Assembly: GCA_015680685.1 (NCBI GenBank)
Contig: MNCI01002227.1
Location: forward strand, 720,299-784,298
DNA: 64,000 nucleotides
Source of the DNA: Gnetum montanum
Taxonomy: Eukaryota > Streptophyta > Gnetopsida > Gnetales > Gnetaceae
Reading direction: 5' to 3'
Shown: positions 10,318-22,870 of the stretch, in pieces
Position numbering within the stretch: the stretch's first letter is position 1
How the letters are laid out: every line of letters begins with the position of its first letter
Position numbers and translations under genes: made by a program
Notes under the pieces: generated by a model
The model's input: only the letters and a program-made list of their open reading frames with translations
Database searches by the model: none
What the model was told of the DNA's origin: nothing

Positions 10318-11572
10318 GATGGCAAAGAGTGCTTCGCATTGAAGGGGGTAACGTTAGCATTGGAGTTCATGATGCAGTGTAACTTGGTGAAGGCTAAAGA
10401 TTCAAACTTTAACTACCAAATTAGTGTAAAGTAGTGCATTGAAAATCATCATCTGTAGGTGGTGATAAATTGATTTTCACATGGCTAAGATATCATACAT
10501 CTAGTATCGAAGCTGTGATATCAAATCCTTGATACTAGGGCATAAAATACGATGTCAAATATCTGATATTGCAGACATGTGTAGGAATATAAATACAATA
10601 CTTAGGTGCATAGTCCAAACAAAAATTTCATTCCAACCATTAGCAAAACTCTCTCATCTTATTTTCTTGATTTTAGTACTTAGCACTTAGTAGTGTATGC
10701 CCGTAGTATGGTGTTGAGTGATTGTATAGAGTCTTTATTCAAGAATCTTGTACTTGGACACAAGTGTGTATGACAATAAAGATCGAGATTACTTTTTACC
10801 ATTGCAACATCCACTTAGTTTTTACTGTTTACTTAGAATAATATTTACTATTTCCACTTAGCTTACTGATTACTGTTTACTTTTTCATGCACTTTATTCT
10901 TACTATTGTTAAGTAGAATGGATACAACTAATTCTGAGCACAAAGTATGATCATTTGATAACCTAGTAGTATTATTGATTAGTTCGCCTAGTAGCGAGGT
11001 ACTTGGTAACCCAAGAACGATTACATAAGTCCAAGACATGTGCAAAGAGTTAGGAACAGATGTCCATCATCTAAGCTAGATTAGATTTCTTTATCGCTTT
11101 AGTTAAACTTAGACTTAGAATTATTTTCATTCTTTACAATGAATACTGGGAGAATGGCCCATACAACATCAATTATCATACACCTTACTGTGAGTTAAAT
11201 CATACACATCAATTTTTTACTAGCTCTTGTGGGAAGACAACAATCACAAACTCAACCAATTACTAGCATAATCACATTGCCTTGTCTACAGAATTTCACT
11301 GGGCTACATGTGAACACTCGTATCTCGTATAGTTGGATGTTGGATTACTCCACTACTCATCAAGTGGTAATCACTTTTTCCAATGACCATAAGAAGCTCA
11401 TCAACAGCTCTAACGTTCACACCTAGGACATCTGCAAGTTCATCCTTGATAAATTGTAGATGTTAAAGACTGAGCAAATATTCAAAGATAATGGGTAGCC
11501 TTGATCCATTATAATCCCTAAAGAAGATCTCAAATCCACCACCAAGATTCCTAAGCCAAGAATAGCAAGATA
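10318..11572 (+). pseudogene. Captured mitochondrial ribosomal protein L53-like fragment, 5' LTR copy (split by solo LTR I)
   Basis: Two pieces, 10,318-10,457 and 11,369-11,572, correspond to the clearer copy at 42,947-43,290. The first still shows a LEFMMQCN-like segment and the second shows AHKKLI-, DICKFILDKL and IIIPKEDLKS words in different frames. In the intact family this would be a small protein of the large subunit of the plant mitochondrial ribosome. Here frames are shifted, stops are present and an LTR is inserted between the halves. The identity is taken mainly from the better copy in the 3' LTR. Confidence 0.5.
10463..11363 (+). mobile_element. Solo LTR I (Athila-like family)
   Basis: A 901-bp LTR starting TGATAAATTG and ending CTCATCA, flanked by ggtgg and agtgg as a 5-bp target duplication with one transition. 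It has a TATA-like ggaatataaatac near 10,588, a gacaataaagatc poly(A)-type signal near 10,773 and an upstream cluster of gatatc/gatactag words (10,490-10,575). No internal sequence follows it, so it is the product of LTR-LTR recombination. It splits the L53-like fragment. Confidence 0.8.
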
Positions 11573-13326
11573 AAAAGAGTGGTGGATGCATGTTGCTCTA
11601 TCTTTATTGGAAAATTAAGAGAGTAAGATTGAACATTTTGTATTATTTTGTGATCACATGCTTTAATCTCATAGGAAGACTCAGACATGATTAAAATATA
11701 GATTGATCCTCAACTTTTAAAAGTCATACATCACTTTTTTTTCTTTATTAACTTTGGATCTTTGACCTTGGTAATGTGGTTGTTATTATGCTACTACACA
11801 TTGACGATCCTTGGTTGTGTACCAAATGAGTATTAGTATTCTTTTTCATAGATTGAAAAATTTGATTGGATTAGAAAAAAAAATTAAAAAGGCTATTATT
11901 CAAGGAGAGAGGGAATTTATGGAATAGTTATTGAATGTCCTATATGAATAGGACACTTGTCAATTATGAATTTTAATATCTATGGTAGTTATAACTAACT
12001 ACCATGGTGGTTGTAATTAATTTCCCATGATGTTGTAACTACCAAATAAAATACCTGTTGACTATCCCTTTTTAATCTCTATGATAGTTATAACTAACTC
12101 CTATGGTGGATGTAACTAACATTACTCTCTCATAATGTTTGTAACTACCACGAAGCCACTATAAAAGTGCTTCAAGGGTAGAATAGAAAGGGGAAAATCA
12201 AAAAGAATTACTAAAGACTACTTGTAAGAATAGCTCGCTAATGACATCATCAATTCAATTGCTTTGTTTAAATCCTATGAGTTCTTTTTTTCTCATTTTT
12301 CCTTAGTTTCTTAGCTAATAGTTTAGATAGTATTATGCTTGGCATTTAATTTTGGGATTTTCTAATTGTTCTTATAGCTCTATTGTCACATAATTCTAGA
12401 CTTTTATTTGGTTGCCATTTAAGAACTTATGTTGTCTTTTGAAAAGCATCTTAAGTAATTTAATGATAATGTCTTTATGAAATTGCCTATTTGAGTCTAG
12501 AGTGTCTAGAAAATTTTTGATATTTTAAGATGACTTAAAATAGCTTCAATTTTAAACTATTTTCCTTGATGTTTCAATCTTGAAATTGTTAAATCTTTTT
12601 TGATAGGTCTATTATTTGCAATTATTGACAATTATTTAACTAGCCAAATAAAAGCTTTTATTTTATTGTTCATAAAGCATTTTGGTAGTTTAATAAGAGT
12701 GTCTTTTATGAAATTTCTTGTTGAGCTTAAAGGGTTTGGATAATTTATAACACTTTAGATTGAATTGGAATAGCTTTATTTTGAAGTGTTTTCTCATGTT
12801 AAATTTATCTTACTTAAATGTTTCAGATTCCACACAAATATACTTTCTCTATTCTTTGCTTCTAAAATCCATTGAATCTTGCTCTATTTTTATTTTTCTT
12901 ATGAACTTTTCTCTTTGGGAAAAACTAGGAGTAGATTTCTGTAGAATTGTGCTTAAGCATTTTGGTGAAATTTTATTTGTTTCAAGCAACATACTATAAG
13001 GACTATATAAACTAAGTGACTTGACAAAATATGAATCTTTAATGACTCACAGTATTCAACAAGGTTAGCTAAATTTTTGTTATAATAGCTAGTTACTGTT
13101 TCATATACAAACCCAAGCATTTTAACATTCATAATAACAAACACACACTTACACTTAATTTTCTCTGTTACCACTAAGTTTATTTAGACATAACTCGGCC
13201 TTGGTGTTTCTAGAGACCAACAAACATCTAAACTCAAGTTTGAAGGAACACCTTTATTTTCTGTGAACCTAGTTATGAGACCAAAGGAAATGTTGGCAAT
13301 CCCAAATAGTCACCAACAGTTCTTTT

Positions 13327-13446
13327 TGGCCCTAAAAGGTGGACATGAAAATTTGCTACCTAAGTTCATAAGTTAATAGCTTATTACATTCAAATAGCTT
13401 GATAGTCCTAGCACACTACTAGTTCTTTTTGGCACTAGAAGGAGGG
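13327..13446 (+). other. Two candidate primer-binding sites of element E
   Basis: TGGCCCTAAAAGGTGG at 13,327-13,342 lies eight bases after the 5' LTR. A better match to the sites of C and D, TGGCACTAGAAGGAGGG, lies at 13,430-13,446 after the same agttcttt lead-in. The two copies are 103 bases apart. The second is probably the functional form; the first may be a decayed duplicate, or the reverse. Confidence 0.6.
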
Positions 13447-13739
13447 ATTGAAAAAAAAATAGCTATTATTTTGAGTTAATGACCAAACAGATTAGTAGTT
13501 TAGAAGATTTTGAAAGTCCTAAAGAATTTTCTGATTATAAGGCTGATTATTCGTCAGAGGAAGAATAGAAAAATATTTTTAAGTTTGGGATAAGTAGTGA
13601 AGTAAAAACAAAAAGGGTAAGGAGTTCATCTCTTTTATCTGGTTTATCATTCATTAGGAGAAGGTCGAAGAAATATTAGAGTTCAATGATCAAAAGGAAT
13701 TCTAATAAGTTGGCAAAACCACAACCAGTTAGGAGTTAC

Positions 13740-14730
13740 ACCATTAAGGTTTCAAAATTACAATGATATTCCAAAGGCAATTTACAAATATTTTCCTGAA
13801 CCTTTTATTCCCAAAAAATCTTACTTGGCTAAAGAATACCTCCACTTGTTTGAGTTAGCTTTAGCTCATGCAAATATTCCACACCAAGACCAAGCTTGTA
13901 GGTTGTTTGTAGCAAATTTAAAGGATATGACTCAAATTTGGTATTCAAACTTTCCAAGTAATAGTATTACAAGTTTGGATTGCATGAAAAGCCTTTTCTT
14001 GGCTCAATTTGACAATCAATTAGACCAACAACAATTGTACTGTGGGTTAGTACAAGCTAAGCAAGGAGCTAAAGAGTCAATTAGAGATTATAACATTAAA
14101 TTTCAACGAATTTTTAGGCTTTTTCAAAGATAATATACACCATCAAATGAAATGCTTAGAAATACTTATCTTAAGGCTATAAATTCCAATATTTCAATAT
14201 GGTTGAAAAGAACTGCAAACTTGCTAACATTGAATGATTACTTTAGTGAAGCTATACAATTAGAAAAAACTTTGAACTTCAATAACGAAAAAATTATCAC
14301 AACTCAAAAAAGAGAAGAGAAAATTATGATTCTTGTGGAAGATTTTGCCCAACTTAAAGCATTACCGAGACCCTCTCATATTAAGATAGAGTAAGAGTTA
14401 GAAAGTAAAGAATCTGAAAAAGGACAATTAATGAAAGTCTTATCCAAAAAATTAGTGAAACTAGAAAAAGTTTTGGCAAAAGTTAAAATAAAGAAAGAAA
14501 AGAAAAGTAGAAAACATAAACATCAAGACAAATAAGTTAGCAGATGATGAAGATTATAGTAATCTTGTGATATCCAACTTCCTTGATATTGAATCTAATA
14601 ATGAGCTATCTAGTGTCCATTACACAAGCAAATCTTCTAAGAATGGATCTAGTGATACCTCTTCTCTATCAAGTTCTGAAGAAGATATATTGTCAAATGA
14701 AGAGTGTAACAACAATGATGAAAATAGATA
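13740..14730 (+). pseudogene. Element E gag (broken)
   Basis: Frames 13,825-14,133 and 14,152-14,394 encode the capsid-type domain: LFVANLKDMTQIWYSNFP, then SLDCMKSLFLAQFDNQL, then KESIRDYNIKFQRIF, the usual order of the retrotransposon gag family. A stop at 14,131 and others break it. Further on come a lysine-rich stretch (about 14,440-14,530) and an acidic, serine-rich stretch (14,540-14,740). I see no zinc knuckle. The protein would form the particle for reverse transcription. Confidence 0.7.
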
Positions 14731-15099
14731 TAATCTATGATCAAAATAAAAAGTAACTATGTCTAGGCCTCCAAATGTCATTTCTGATTTATCTACTAAG
14801 AGGAAGGTTTTTGAGCCAAGTGGAAGAGAGAAAAATAAAAGTAAAGAAGATTTAAGTAGAGAAAAGTGCTCAAAATTAGACTTTTAATAAATGGATGAAG
14901 AAACCAAAATTTTATGGAGATGGAGAATATAATCTAATTGAGGATCTTAGCCAACATCAGCATATATCAATTGTTATAGATAGGAGATCAATAAAGAAAA
15001 GCTTTAGAGCTTATTAAAGGTAAAAGGAAAGTTGGAGAGTCAAAGTTAAGCTATGTATCTAACATTGATAATACATCAAAACTAGCTATGATTGTACTC

Positions 15100-15400
15100 C
15101 TGATAAAGAAGCTCCTCCTTTTCTTTTGACAATGAAGTTAAAAAATATCTTCATAATTGTTTGCTTGATTTTAGAGCTACATCTACTATCATGCCATTAT
15201 CTATATGCAGAAAACTCGGTTTGACTCTTGAGCAATCAAATAAAAAGATTGTTCAAGTGGACAAAAGTAGAGTAAAGATTGTGGGTCAATTGCCTAATGT
15301 TCTATTAGAAATCACTTTTGAACCTCATATAAAAAGTAGAGTAACTATTCAAGTAGTAGATATACTAGATTCATACAATCTTTTGTTAAGTAGAAGTTGA
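15100..15400 (+). pseudogene. Element E aspartic protease (broken)
   Basis: The segment reads CLLDFRATSTIMPLSICRKLG, a basic middle, then VVDILDSYNLLLSRS. This is the retropepsin pattern of Tat-like elements, where the catalytic tetrad is normally D-S/F-G-A; here the glycine codon reads arginine (DFRA). A stop ends the frame at 15,398. The C-terminal LLSRS corresponds to the LLGR-type end of the domain. Confidence 0.7.
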
Positions 15401-15442
15401 AGTAAAAATTTCCTAGGTTACTTATCAATAGATTATTCATAT

Positions 15443-15914
15443 ATGTGGCTACCTTGGAAAGGGGAACCAAATCAAATATACATATATAGTGAACCTTTGA
15501 TGATTAAAAATATTACTTCAAATGGGAAAAACAAAGTTGTTGAAACAAGAGCTTTTAAAACCAAAATTTGCATGCTTCAAGAAGTTTATAACTTGGAAAA
15601 AGAAGAATCTGAAGATAAGAGCAAGTGGGAATTATACATTGATGGTTCTTGTAACTCCAAAGATACAAGAGCTGGAGTAGTTTTAGTAAAAAATGATTTC
15701 CCAAAAATTTCAAATGCAATTCATCTATCTTTCCCTTGTACTAACAACAAGGTTGAATATGAAGCTTTTAAGTATTGGAATTAAAACCACATTTAAAAAA
15801 GGGATCAAGGTTATCACAATAAAAGGGGATTCAAAACTAGTTTGTGAACAAATTAAAGGTTCAAAAGTGCATTGTTGCAACCTTATAAATAGCTTTTCTA
15901 AAAAATTCTAGACC
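15443..15914 (+). pseudogene. Element E archaeal-type RNase H, N-terminal part
   Basis: KWELYIDGSCNSKDTRAGVV followed by LSFPCTNNKVEYEAF is the start of the additional archaeal-type RNase H of Tat-like elements (catalytic D in YIDGS, E in EYEA). After a one-base shift the frame 15,693-15,911 continues with GIKTTFKKGIKVITIKGDSKL and CEQIKGS, carrying the third acidic residue in GDS. The domain is then cut by insertion of F and resumes at 29,829. It would degrade RNA in hybrids during reverse transcription. Its place before the reverse transcriptase is unusual. Confidence 0.75.
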
Positions 15915-15919
15915 AATTT

Positions 15920-16729
15920 TGATGAATTATCATCAATGGGTTGCATTGATGAGCATGTGTTGATGCATATGCATCAATCTGACATCTGAGTTTGCCTACA
16001 TAAATACATGCAACCACTGCATTTATGGCATCGATTATTTAATAGCATATGGAAGTTCTTTCAGTTTGTTTCCATAGTAGTTAAGTTAAATTATTTTCTA
16101 AATCCTCATAGTAGGAGTCAAGAAGTGTACAAATCCATATTCAAGCACTGATATACTTGGACACTTTGGTGTGATGATAATAAAGATGAACTTCTTGGAA
16201 TACCTTGCAGCATTTGGAAATAGCTTAATGTTTACTTTAATGTACCCTACCATTTATGAAATTTAGTTCCATGTCCTTAGTTAATTTAGTAAGATTAATT
16301 AATACACATAAATACAACCACCTCGAACATAATGTTAACACTTTGTAATCCTAGTAGTGCTAGCACATGCTAACACAATAGCATCATAACATATTCAGGA
16401 TGTGTATGGCAAGTGGGACTAGATATTTATGTTAGGAAATAGCTTAAGGCATTAGCTAGTTATTAGATTAATTAATACTTAATCACTTTGTTTTACATTT
16501 AGGCTAAAATAGATAAAAATATAAAATTATACAAATCATATGTCTTGGTTATACTTAACCATACACTTTTACTTATACAAGTGGAACCAAGAAGACAATG
16601 ATTGTGTACTTAGGTTCACTACTTAGATAATGTGCATTTAGAGAACTAAAGTCTATGTAATTCGATCAGATTGCACATAAACACTTATAATTTGTATGAT
16701 TAGGTGTAGGGTATACTCACCACTCATCA
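15920..16729 (+). repeat. 5' LTR of element F
   Basis: An 810-bp LTR from TGATGAATTATC to CACTCATCA. It contains tgcctacataaatac (decayed TATA) near 15,996 and gataataaagatg near 16,178. The part after 16,050 matches 29,141-29,823 closely, and the first 150 bases match 28,154-28,310. Confidence 0.85.
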
Positions 16730-16730
16730 T

Positions 16731-16748
16731 TATCACTTTTTTCAATGA
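16731..16748 (+). other. Decayed primer-binding site of element F
   Basis: In the position where B has TGGCGCCATTGCTGAGGA, F has TATCACTTTTTTCAATGA, followed by the same ttttagttagct. It is recognisable only by alignment with B. Confidence 0.5.
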
Positions 16749-16846
16749 TTTTAGTTAGCTAAAGCCCCTACCTAGAAAGTTAGTAAAATCATTCAACAAC
16801 ATTGTAACAAACCCTAAAGTCAAAATCATTAAGGTAAATAATAATA

Positions 16847-16864
16847 ACACACACACACACACAC
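16847..16864. repeat. (AC)n microsatellite
   Basis: Nine AC units just before the gag start of F. B has aacaaaaacacac in the same place, so the array arose in F. Confidence 0.9.
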
Positions 16865-16884
16865 TATTTTTCTTAAGAACTAAC

Positions 16885-19460
16885 ATGGATTCTACTCATA
16901 GGGAAAACACTCCATCATTCGTAAGCAAACACAATTAGCAATAACAAGAAGGCCACAAGATGCCAATGAGACAATAGTTTAAAGTGGTCTACGCTCATCT
17001 GGATAAGTACACTTTAGACTTCACCTTCATCCTACATCAAGATGAGTAGTTGTGATGGAGGAACTTGGAAGGAAACATCATGTTGCCTTCCAACCGATCT
17101 ATTCTTGCAATGTTACACAACAATCTTATCAAATTGGTCATTGCATAACTAAATTCTCAGTACGAAGTGCAAGACCATGCCTATCAAGATTACCATCCCA
17201 TGGAAGCACAAAAAAGGAAAGATCAGCAGATGAAGACCTAATATGAGATCACAAAAGGCAAATGGGGTCATATCCACTTATTCTTGCAAACACATAAAGA
17301 AGGTGAGGACTTCTCTTTGAGGAGCTCTCAATACACTAATTCTCCTCCTCTCTTTGATGAGGAGACCCTTAACCAATAGATACAATCAACTATAATAGAT
17401 CTTGGTTTTGAGAATAATGGATCCCATGATTAGAGAACCTCAAAAGAAGGCAGCCAGGGTCAGAATGAGGACAAGAACCAAAACAAAGATAAACATGGTG
17501 AATGGTGTAGAGATTAAAGAAGGGGGAGAAGTAGGCACCACTCTACTATTGGTTCTCTTTCCTCTTCACCTTCTTAATCCTCCAACTTTAATTAGAGTTG
17601 CAAAGGCAATAAGAACCATGATAAAGGTGAATGATGGGATAGATATGATTGCAGATCCCACCATAATGACAACAACCATGGGCATGAAAAGTAGGAAGAT
17701 GATAATAATAGAGAAAGAAGGAACAACAAGGATCGTCATAGGCATCATGGCCATGATAGGGGCCATCGGGATTGCTATGACTATGATGAATTCTATTGGC
17801 AACCAAAAACATGCTAAACATTACAAAGGTTGTTAGGATACCAAAAAAGCAAATGAAAGATAATCGAATCAAATGGTTGGATATGAATGATAGCCCTAAG
17901 TTCGAAGGGGGATATAATTTAGATCTGCAAAACCACTTGCAAGCATTTTATGATGCTTATGCATTACATAACATGGAAAATGAATGACAAATATTGAAGC
18001 TATTTCCCAAGACACTCATCAAAAAAGCTAAGAGTTGGTACTAATCCTTGGAACCAAAATCAATTTAAAGGTGGAGTATGATGCTTGAACTATTCAATGA
18101 CAATTACCAGACATACTCTCGAGTGTTCAACTTGAGAAGCTAAATCCAAGGATGAAAATAGGAAACTCATGAACCCTTGGATGTAACCATGGGTAAGTAC
18201 TACTCTCTATTGCATCAATGCCTAGGCCATGACTATTCTCAAAGGGATCAACTGCACCATATCATAGATGGGCTCCAAACTAAAATGAGGAGAACTCTTA
18301 GGGTTTATGCCCAAGGGAGGCTTTCGAAGCTAAGGGCCCATTAGATCCAAAGGCTCATTGAGTAGGTAGCTAAGGAAGAAGGTGAGATGAGAAAGAGAGA
18401 AAGTATAGAAGAGTATAATAGGGACCCCTTCCTCTGCAAAAGGTAGGCTCATTTCTATGATAATGAGGAGGAGGCACCAATTGAAGAAGTGGTACAACAA
18501 AAAATCCTTCCAATACAAAAATCTATATCTGAAATATCAGCCAAGATTGACAAAATGTAGGACTTCTTGGATGAAAAATTTCAAATTTCTCTAACAATTG
18601 CTGAGGAGAATAGAGACCAAGGAGGTAGTAAACATGGTAGAAGAAAGAAAAACGACATTGAACATGCCCATCATAATGGTAAGGGAAAAGTTGTTGCAAT
18701 AGAAGAGGTTGCAGATTCTAAAACAAATGATGATGGGTGTGACATCAATTAGTATGAACATCCTAAGGGATGTTTCCCAATTATGTCACACTTGTAGGAA
18801 AGCAGGATGTATGCATTGATTCCTAGATTAGTTAAATGGTAAGCAACTAGGAGGATGCCTTATCCCCAAGGAAACTATTAGCAATTCCATCAACAATCCT
18901 ACTATCTAAGTGGAGTGCCACCTCAACCTCATGAGCAGTATCAGTAGTTACAACACCCATAGTCATGGGGAATGCCACTACCAAGGTAGCAATACCCTTA
19001 CCACCAGTAAGATCAATACGAGCACTACGCTCAACAACCTATCTCTCCATGTGACTTTTCCATTCATGCTTCCTTCCAATAGCACTACTAGCCTCCTAAG
19101 TATTACAGAGCATCATATACAAGGGGGAAGTTCCCATTTTCTTATTATCCTCCTCATCATTCCACTCCTGCACCTCCACCTACAACTCCTCTTCCACATG
19201 CTCCATCTATGTGGGGAGAGGTATTAGCCCAACCATAGCAAAGAAATGCCACAAGCACTATAAAATTACAATCAATTTCTCAACCAAGTGGTTCTGATAC
19301 TAAGCCTCTAAAATGACCATTCTTTAGAACCAATAGTTCAACAAAGCCCTCACAAACACCTATGACTACTACCCCTACTTCTCCTACATCCTCTAAAATA
19401 TCTCTCAAGAACCCTTCAAACCAAAATGCTCCCAAAGTGCACACTGTGATGTTGACCCAT
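16885..19460 (+). pseudogene. Element F gag (broken)
   Basis: The methionine at 16,885 aligns with 46,306 in B. After an N-terminal part comes a His/Asp/Lys-rich, low-complexity segment (17,430-17,800). The capsid domain (17,870-18,360) has FEGGYNLDLQNHLQAFYDA, LFPKTLIKKAKSWY, LELFNDNYQ and LHHIIDGLQTKMRRTL. A basic region and a proline-rich tail follow (18,580-19,440). Many TAG and TGA codons interrupt it. No zinc knuckle is evident, as in several Athila-like gags. The reading 17,402-17,836 rich in Met and Ile is a wrong-frame shadow. Confidence 0.7.
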
Positions 19461-19499
19461 GTGGTCACTGATTAGATTAAGGTTGGTCATCTTTCCAAG

Positions 19500-19880
19500 A
19501 AGAGATCTAATCCTAGGAGTCCCCTCATCTACCTATAGATTATAGGAAATTAACCTTTTAAGGATCTTCTAAACTCAAGTTCTAGAGTTAACTTGATATC
19601 ATAATAGATGTACAAAGCATGAAACCTACCTCCACTCAAAAAGGACAACATTCACTTAGAGTTGGTGGATCAATCCATCACTGTCCCTTTGGAATTGGTG
19701 GAGGACATTATGATCACCATCTATGGGTGGTCCTATCCTACTAACTTCTTGGTGATTCATGTGGATAACTGCAATGGTGACTTTCCTATCATTATGGAAA
19801 GATCATGGCTAAGTACCATTTATGCATACTTGGGGATACAAGACCTCTTCTTAGAGATTTCCAAGGAGAATGAATTTTGA
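19500..19880 (+). pseudogene. Element F aspartic protease (broken)
   Basis: Around 19,545-19,600 the frame reads LLNSSSRVNLIS, where B has LLDLSSSVNLIS, so F has lost the catalytic aspartate (D to N). The open part 19,662-19,880 continues with SITVPLELVEDI, NFLVIHVDN and DFPIIMERSWLSTIYA, the C-terminal half of the Athila-type retropepsin. It would have matured the polyprotein. Confidence 0.7.
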
Positions 19881-20189
19881 AAGATTCAGAAGAAGTGCAT
19901 TCCATGCATTGCGTACAATGACACAAGGTGCCACTGCATGCAAAAATCATGGATCATAAAAAGCACAATACTCAAAGTATGCAGGTAGTGTGCAGATGTC
20001 ACAGAAATTGAAAGATGTTTGTCATAGTAACCAAAAAAGGAGGGTACCTAGTGGCTAATAATTAAAGTAGAGAATAGCTCAACACTATATATGGAATCCA
20101 CTATGAGCCTCACAAGCTCTTATGCAAATAACATGGACCAAATGGAGTAGATCTATTGTCAACTCTCTGAAGGACAAGGTGAAATACAT

Positions 20190-21190
20190 TGGGGAGAGTT
20201 AGAGATCCTTGAAACATTCAAGTAGGAGCCCCTTGAGTTGAAGGCTTTACCAAAAGGCATGGAGTATGCCTTCTTAAACAATGGTAAGTCAATCATCATC
20301 AATGTCATCCTTACTTATGAACAAAAGAAGAAGCTATTGGAAATTTTCAACAAATGGCTAGAAATCTTTGCTTGGTCATATCATAAGCTCACTAGAATTG
20401 ATCCTATGATATGCAAGCATAGGATCTATATAGACTCATCCAGAAAACCAAAGAGGCAACCATAGAGGAGGTTGAACCCTAAGCTCAAATAGATCATCAA
20501 GAAATAAATTGAGCAACTCCTCAAGGTGGGGTTCATTTATCCCATTGTAGATAGTGAGTGGATTAGCCAACTTATCATAATAATAAAGAAAGAAAGCAAT
20601 TAGAGAGTCTACATAGATTTCAAGCTATTGAACATGGCAACTTACAAGGATTACTTTCCTTTTTCATTTGTTGATCAAGTGTTGGATACCATCGCAAGGC
20701 ATTGCTACTACAACTTTTTGGATGGTTATAGTGGCTATAATCAAATACAAATTGTACCAGAGGATTGGGCCAAAATAACATTGACAAGTCCCTAGGGGAA
20801 TTTTGAATTTTGTAAGATTCCTTTTGGCATGTGCAATGATCCTACTACCTTCCAAAGCTTGATCCTTAGTATCTTCTAGCAGTAGATTGGTAGCAAGGTA
20901 GACATCTTCATGGATGACTTCACCACTTATGGGGATACTTTAAAGCAAGCCTTGAACCATCTAGAGAAAGTGCTTAAATGATGTGTGGAGATCAACCTTA
21001 GGCTCAATTGGTAGAAGAGCCATTTGATGGTCCAAGAAGGCATTGTCCTAGGATACTGTATTTCTAGGAAGGGGATTGAGGTAGACCTAAAAAAGATAAG
21101 GGTCATCTTAAGAATTAACAAATAGGCTGAAGTTGTTAAAGATGTTAGGTCATTTCTTAGACACACTGTGTACTATAAGAACTTTATTGA
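20190..21190 (+). pseudogene. Element F reverse transcriptase (broken)
   Basis: Words in order are LLKVGFIYPIVDSEWISQ, YIDFKLLNMATYKDYFP, NFLDGYSGYNQIQI, NFEFCKIPFGMCNDPTTFQ, VDIFMDDFTTYG and EGIVLGYCISRKGIEVD. This is the full run of reverse transcriptase blocks in the Athila style, with the catalytic MDD intact at about 20,912. Stops break it at many places, including a TAG at 20,883-20,885 that B shares. It would copy element RNA into DNA. Confidence 0.8.
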
Positions 21191-21199
21191 AAACCTTTC

Positions 21200-21705
21200 A
21201 AAAGTTTCCAAACCATTGATGGAGCTCATAAAGAAGGATGTACCATTTGTCTAGACTAAGAAATGCAAGCATGCATTCCAACACCTCAAGCAGAATCTCA
21301 TAGAAACACCAATCTTACAAGCTCCAATTTGTTTTAGACAATTTCATATCATGACAGATGCCTAAAACTATGTATTAGGAGATGTGATTACATAGCTCAA
21401 ATATTAAATATGTCCTTATTATATCCACTATGCAAGTAGGAGCATTATGGGTACACAACTGAATTACAACACCACTAAAAAAGAACTCATGATAGTGGTG
21501 TATGCTCTAGAAAAATTCAAGCACCATGTGCTTGGATATAATTTTTTTTTGCACACAGATCATAATGCTATCAAGTTTCTCATGAACAAGCCAATAGTGA
21601 GCCCCTGTGTTATATAATTGCTGGTGATTTTGCAAGAGTTTGATCTCATGATGGTGGATAGAAATGGAATTAAGAATGTGGTAGCTGACCACTTATCTCA
21701 ATTAA
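21200..21705 (+). pseudogene. Element F RNase H (broken)
   Basis: Follows the reverse transcriptase directly: KHAFQHLKQNLIETPIL, then FHIMTDA (first acidic residue), YYIHYASRSI, LNYNTTKKELMIVVYALEKF (second acidic residue), FFLHTDHNAIKFL (third) and DRNGIKNVVADHLSQL. This is the ordinary Gypsy-type RNase H. TAG codons at 21,252 and 21,393 are at the same codons as in B. Confidence 0.8.
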
Positions 21706-21939
21706 AGTGGAACATCAAGAAGAATGAGAGCCCACTCTCAAACCAATTCCTTGATGAACTCCTCTTTGCTAGTACTATGAATGAACAAGACCCCAAGAAG
21801 ATCAACTAGTACAAGACCATCCTATCCTACCTACTAACTCAATAGATGCCATAAGGATGGGACAACAAGAAGAAACAATAGTTTCTTCACCACGTCAAAA
21901 ACTTCATGAAGATCAACAATAACATTTACAAGGTTTGTG

Positions 21940-22870
21940 CAAATGGCTTGGTAAGATGGTACGTTCCTGATGCTGATCAATTGTGAGTCCTCCAAGATGC
22001 ACATGAGGGCCCTTGTGGGGGCCACTATGCTAGAAAGAAAATGGCCATTAAGGTCCTCATGGCAAGATATTATTGGCCAACACTCTTCAGGGATGCACAT
22101 CGCTTCATCTACTCCTATGATAGATGCTAACGAGATAGAGAGATGACTACTTATATGGAAGATCCCTGATAGTGGATCCAACCACTAGAGCCTTTCAACC
22201 TCTAAGGAATTGACTTTATGGGGTTCATCAACCCTGAGTCCAATGGGAAGGCCTACATAATTATAGTTGTTAACTATTGCATGAAATGGGTAGCAGCTGC
22301 AACTATCACAAATTGTATATCCTCTATGGTAGTTCGGTATTACAACAATATGTCGTAAATAGGTTTGGCGTGCCAAGGGCACTTATTTCTAATAACAGGA
22401 CATACTTCATCAGCACCACTTTTCGTAAACTCATGCAACTCTTGGGGGTTGAGCATAAATTAACAACTCGATACTACCCCCAAGATAACGATCAAGTTGA
22501 AGTCACAAATAGGGAGATAACCAAAATACTTATGAAAAAAGTTAGTAAATATAGAAGAGACTAAAGCTCTAAACTCAATGATGTCCTTTGGGATTATTTT
22601 TCAACTTGGAAACTCCCTATAGAATACTCTCCCTATGAGCTCATGTACGAAAAGCTCCCAACACTTCCTATCCAAGAAAAACTCCATACACGATCAACTA
22701 CATGTAACCTCAACTTGGATCTAACTCTAGCACAGAAAGAACAATTGATGAACCTCAACATGCTAGATGAGAACTGATTAGTGGCCCTATCATCCAATGA
22801 AGTGCATAATGCATACAACAAATAATGAAATGACCTAACAATTAGGAAAGTCAAATTTCAAAATAGAGAT
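21940..22870 (+). pseudogene. Element F integrase (broken)
   Basis: The zinc-binding part reads AHEGPCGGHYARKKMA, ARYYWPTLFRDAHRFI and YDRCQRD (21,995-22,135). The core has GIDFMGFINP, YIIIVVNYCMKWVAA, ALISNNRTYF and DQVEVTNREI. Compared with B, the second catalytic aspartate reads N (SNNRT for YDNGT), while the glutamate in QVEV is kept. Stops and frameshifts after 22,560 break the rest. It would join element DNA to the chromosome. Confidence 0.75.

Larger units (their letters stand above)
380..13318 (+). repeat. 5' LTR of element E (interrupted by C and solo LTR I)
   Basis: The LTR starts TGTTGCACA and ends CACCAACA. Removing C (1,553-10,222) and solo LTR I (10,463-11,363) leaves about 3.36 kb that aligns along its length with 41,618-45,225. 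It holds the captured cullin, GH3 and L53-like fragments. Many differences from the 3' LTR are C-to-T or G-to-A, and CpG dinucleotides kept in the 3' LTR are mostly TG or CA here. From about 11,580 to 13,318 it is non-coding and AT-rich, with a TATAAAAG-type motif near 12,162 and a repeated gttataactaacta theme at about 11,985-12,140. Confidence 0.8.

Noticed and set aside
13825-15914. A host protein-coding gene
   Set aside because: The frames match gag, protease and RNase H of an LTR element in order.
17402-17836. 144-codon plus frame rich in Met, Ile, Arg and Thr
   Set aside because: It overlaps the His/Asp/Lys-rich segment of gag in another frame; composition comes from the repetitive gat/cat/atg codons.
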